From Tetradesmus obliquus (Eukaryota > Chlorophyta > Chlorophyceae > Sphaeropleales > Scenedesmaceae), in the NCBI GenBank assembly GCA_030272155.1, contig CP126191.1, positions 3,370,501-3,434,500 on the forward strand: 64,000 bases of DNA, written 5' to 3'. A model generated the notes under the pieces. The model searched no databases, had not been told where the DNA came from, and was given only the letters and a program-made list of their open reading frames with translations. The number at the start of each line of letters is the position of its first letter. The stretch's first letter is position 1. Shown here in pieces: positions 61,678 to 64,000 of the stretch. Made by a program: the position numbers and the translations under genes.

Positions 61678-64000
61678 ATGGCGGACGCTGCGCCACCCTC
61701 ACCGCCGCCCCCTCCACCCCCACCCCCTCCACCAGCTGCTGATGTAGAAATGGAACTAGAGTATGAGCCGGCCCCACCAGGGCCGCCACCACCACCGCTG
61801 CCACCTCAGGAAAACATGCAGCAGCAGGAGCAGATGCAGCAGCCCCAGCTAATGCAGCAATCGATGGAGCAGCAGCAGATGCAGCAGATGGCGCCGCCGC
61901 CACCAGCTGAGCAGCAGATTCAGCCACCTGCAGACATGCAGCAGCAGATGCAGCCACCTGCAGACATGCAGCAGCAGCAGCAGATGCAGCAGCCTATGGC
62001 ACCACAGCAGGGCATGCAGATGCAGCAGCAGCCGGGTGCTATGGACGAAGCGCAGTATGCTGCCATGACGCCGGAGCAGCAGCAGCAGTACCTGCAGCAG
62101 TGGCAGGAGTACGAGCAGTGGCAGCAGTACTACGCACAGCAGGGCTACTACGGGGACCCCTCACAGCAGCAATACTACGGCGATCCGTCACAGCAGCAGT
62201 ACCCAGGCGCTGGCTACGATCCAAACCAGCAGTATGCACAGTATGGGGCACCGCAGCAAGGCTTTGACCCTCAGCAACAGCAGTACCAGCAGCAGCAGGG
62301 CGGCTGGGGCTATGGCGATCCACATCAGATGCAGCAGCAGCAGATGTACGGCTGTATGTACCCTGACCAGCAGCAGATGCACATGCAGCAGATGCATATG
62401 CAGGGGCCTGGGGGGTATGGCATGCCTGGCGGCTTCGGGCAGCAGCCCATGCCCCCTGCCTACCCAAATGCAGCAGGGCCTCAGCCTGGCATGATGCATC
62501 CACAGCAGCTGCAGCAGCAGCAGCAGCAGCAGCACATGGGGCACATGGGTGGTATGCCGCCGCCTGGCAGCAGCAGCAGCTACCCAGCGCCGCCGCACAT
62601 GGACGGCAACAGCATGCACGCGACTGCTGCTGCTGCAGCGGCCGCTGCGTCAGCCTCAGCTGCAGCTGCAGCAGCAGCAGCAGCAGAGGAGCGCAAGAGT
62701 GTGGTGCCTAGCTGGCTGCGGGCTGAGATGGCGAAGCGGCAGGCTGAGGCTGCAGCAAAGCGGGCAGAGGAGGATGCGAATGACAGGGACGAAGATGAGC
62801 TGGAGGCAGCACCAGCACGCAAGGCAGGCGGCGCGCCAGGTGCGGGTGTTATTGACAGCATTTGTGACAGCTATATGGTAGTTGCGGCATGCTTCTGCTG
62901 GCATTGATGCTGTCAGTGTGCTGTACCGGGTGCTTGGCAGGTTTGAGATCCTCCGCCTGCAAGTGCTTTCGCAACAGCAATGTGTCAATCAACAGCTGCA
63001 TGTGGCTACCCATGTCGCAGCTGTCCTTGGGTAGCGCTTGGCAGCTGGTGCTGCTCACAACGCCGGCTATGGCCTTGCACTGCCGCGTCTGCTGCCACGC
63101 GCTGCTTCACACACCTTTTTACACCTTTCCACACACATTCTTACACATTTTACACACCTGTGACGCACCTTTCACACACCTTCTGCAGGCTCCCGCTGGG
63201 CTGGCCTCGCTGACAGGGACAGCAGCGAGGAGGAGGATGACCCTGCTGCTGCCAAAGCACGCGCTGCTGCAGCAGCAGCGGAGCGCCAAGCTGCAGTGAC
63301 GCGGCAGCTGAAGGAGCAGCTGACAGCCATACTGCTGGAAGTGACAGACAAGATGTTTGGTGAGTGGCGCAGCGTCAACGCCAGTGTGCATGTTTGCGCA
63401 GTGATGTGTAGCACCGCAAGTGTCGTAGCAGCAACGAAGTGCAGCTGGGTAGCTGGCTAGCAGCAGCGTGTGGAATGCTGTGCAGCACATGTGGCAGTCT
63501 GGCGGCTGGTGAGCGCAACTGTGTGCAGTTTGTGGTTCAAGGCAGGAAAGGTGACTTCAGCTAAGCAGGACTGGACATGCTCCAGCACTAACCAGCTGGT
63601 GAGACGCATCGAGGTTCTGCAAGCATTTGTTGGGGTGATTTGAGTGAGAGAGAGTGTAGTTCATTGTGGGTCTGGCACCATCTGAGATGGTATGTAATCA
63701 TTGTTGCTGCCTCGCTGCTACTGCTGCTGCTCTGCAGAGGAAGTGGCGCGTGAGGTGTATGGCGAGGCAGCTGGCGCAGGCAGCGGCGGCCGCAGCAGCG
63801 CACTGAGTGGTGGCAGGCGCGGCTCCTCAACAGCAGCAGAGGCAGACGGCCTGCCGCTGCCGCGTGGCATTGCTGCTGCTGGCGATGACAGTGGCAGCAG
63901 CGACAGTCCTGCCGGTGCCGGCGGAGCTGGCGTTGTGGGTGCAGCATTAGGCCTTGCTGATTACGGGTCTGGGTCTGAGAGCGATGAAGATGCAGATGAC
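61678..64000 (+). CDS. PNISR-like nuclear speckle protein (3' end outside window)
   Basis: Exons 61678-62839, 63189-63359 and 63738 to the right edge join in phase. The N-terminus is proline-rich (MADAAPPSPPPPPP), then about 300 residues of Gln/Met/Pro/Gly/Tyr-rich low complexity with repeated YYGDPSQQQ. Conserved blocks match animal PNISR in the same order: VVPSWLRAEMAKRQAEA (animal PAWIREGLEKMEREKQ), DRDSSEEEDD, QLTAILLEVTDKMFEEVARE (animal LLTEILLDVTDEEI) and LADYGSGSESDEDADD (animal GGYGSGDSEDE). PNISR binds pinin and sits in nuclear speckles with splicing factors. The SR-rich tail expected next would be beyond the edge. A prion-like condensate-forming domain is likely from composition. 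The family call rests on these four short blocks. Confidence 0.7.

Overview
This window is nuclear DNA of a green alga (Chlorophyta). The evidence is dense, small multi-exon genes on both strands, most introns ending in CTGCAG, very common CAG/GCA/CTG triplet runs, and a plant-type gene set: LL-diaminopimelate aminotransferase, an ABA4-type carotenoid protein and a NACK-type kinesin. Codon use and alanine/glutamine-rich insertions suggest a chlorophycean, perhaps of the Scenedesmus/Tetradesmus kind, but this placement is an inference. I see no ribosomal or transfer RNA genes, no CRISPR array, and no recognisable retroelement or virus-like element.

Layout, left to right. 1-2596 (-): novel coiled-coil, Ser/Pro-rich protein, cut by the left edge. 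3244-5568 (+): ataxin-10 homologue with polyglutamine tracts. 6522-7641 (-): alpha-SNAP. 8005-11844 (+): CNOT10 (CCR4-NOT). 12552-14129 (-): mTERF-like organelle protein. 14853-21893 (-): 14-exon NACK-type kinesin-7. 22624-26610 (-): LL-diaminopimelate aminotransferase (11 exons). 27724-29049 (+): unrecognised EF-hand-like gene. 30134-30773 (+): 93-residue tail-anchored membrane protein. 30957-34688 (+): Pelota. 35924-38692 (+) and 42247-45064 (-): a tail-to-tail pair of nearly identical MFS transporters. 46404-49154 (-): UCH37/UCHL5. 49563-51502 (+): V-ATPase subunit E. 52441-54955 (+): hydroxyethylthiazole kinase. 55808-57261 (-): ABA4. 57841-61047 (-): UTP18. 61678-64000 (+): PNISR-like speckle protein, cut by the right edge.

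For the genes given as whole, exon boundaries were placed so that every intron phase closes and the exon lengths sum to a multiple of three; this is a strong internal check on the models. Most genes are unrelated housekeeping functions. Several concern RNA (CNOT10, Pelota, UTP18, PNISR) or the chloroplast (lysine synthesis, xanthophylls). Many neighbours are divergent with under 700 bp between start codons, so shared promoters are likely.

The most interesting signals are around Pelota. The small gene just upstream has no ATG other than its own start all the way to the Pelota start codon, which suggests one bicistronic mRNA. Two Pelota introns also carry decayed copies of the following 3' splice site and exon start; the first of these introns is a stop-free multiple of three. 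Other points are the polyglutamine ataxin-10, the inverted MFS pair whose exons match while most introns do not, complementary CTG and CAG runs within one thiazole-kinase transcript, and four GC-AG introns.
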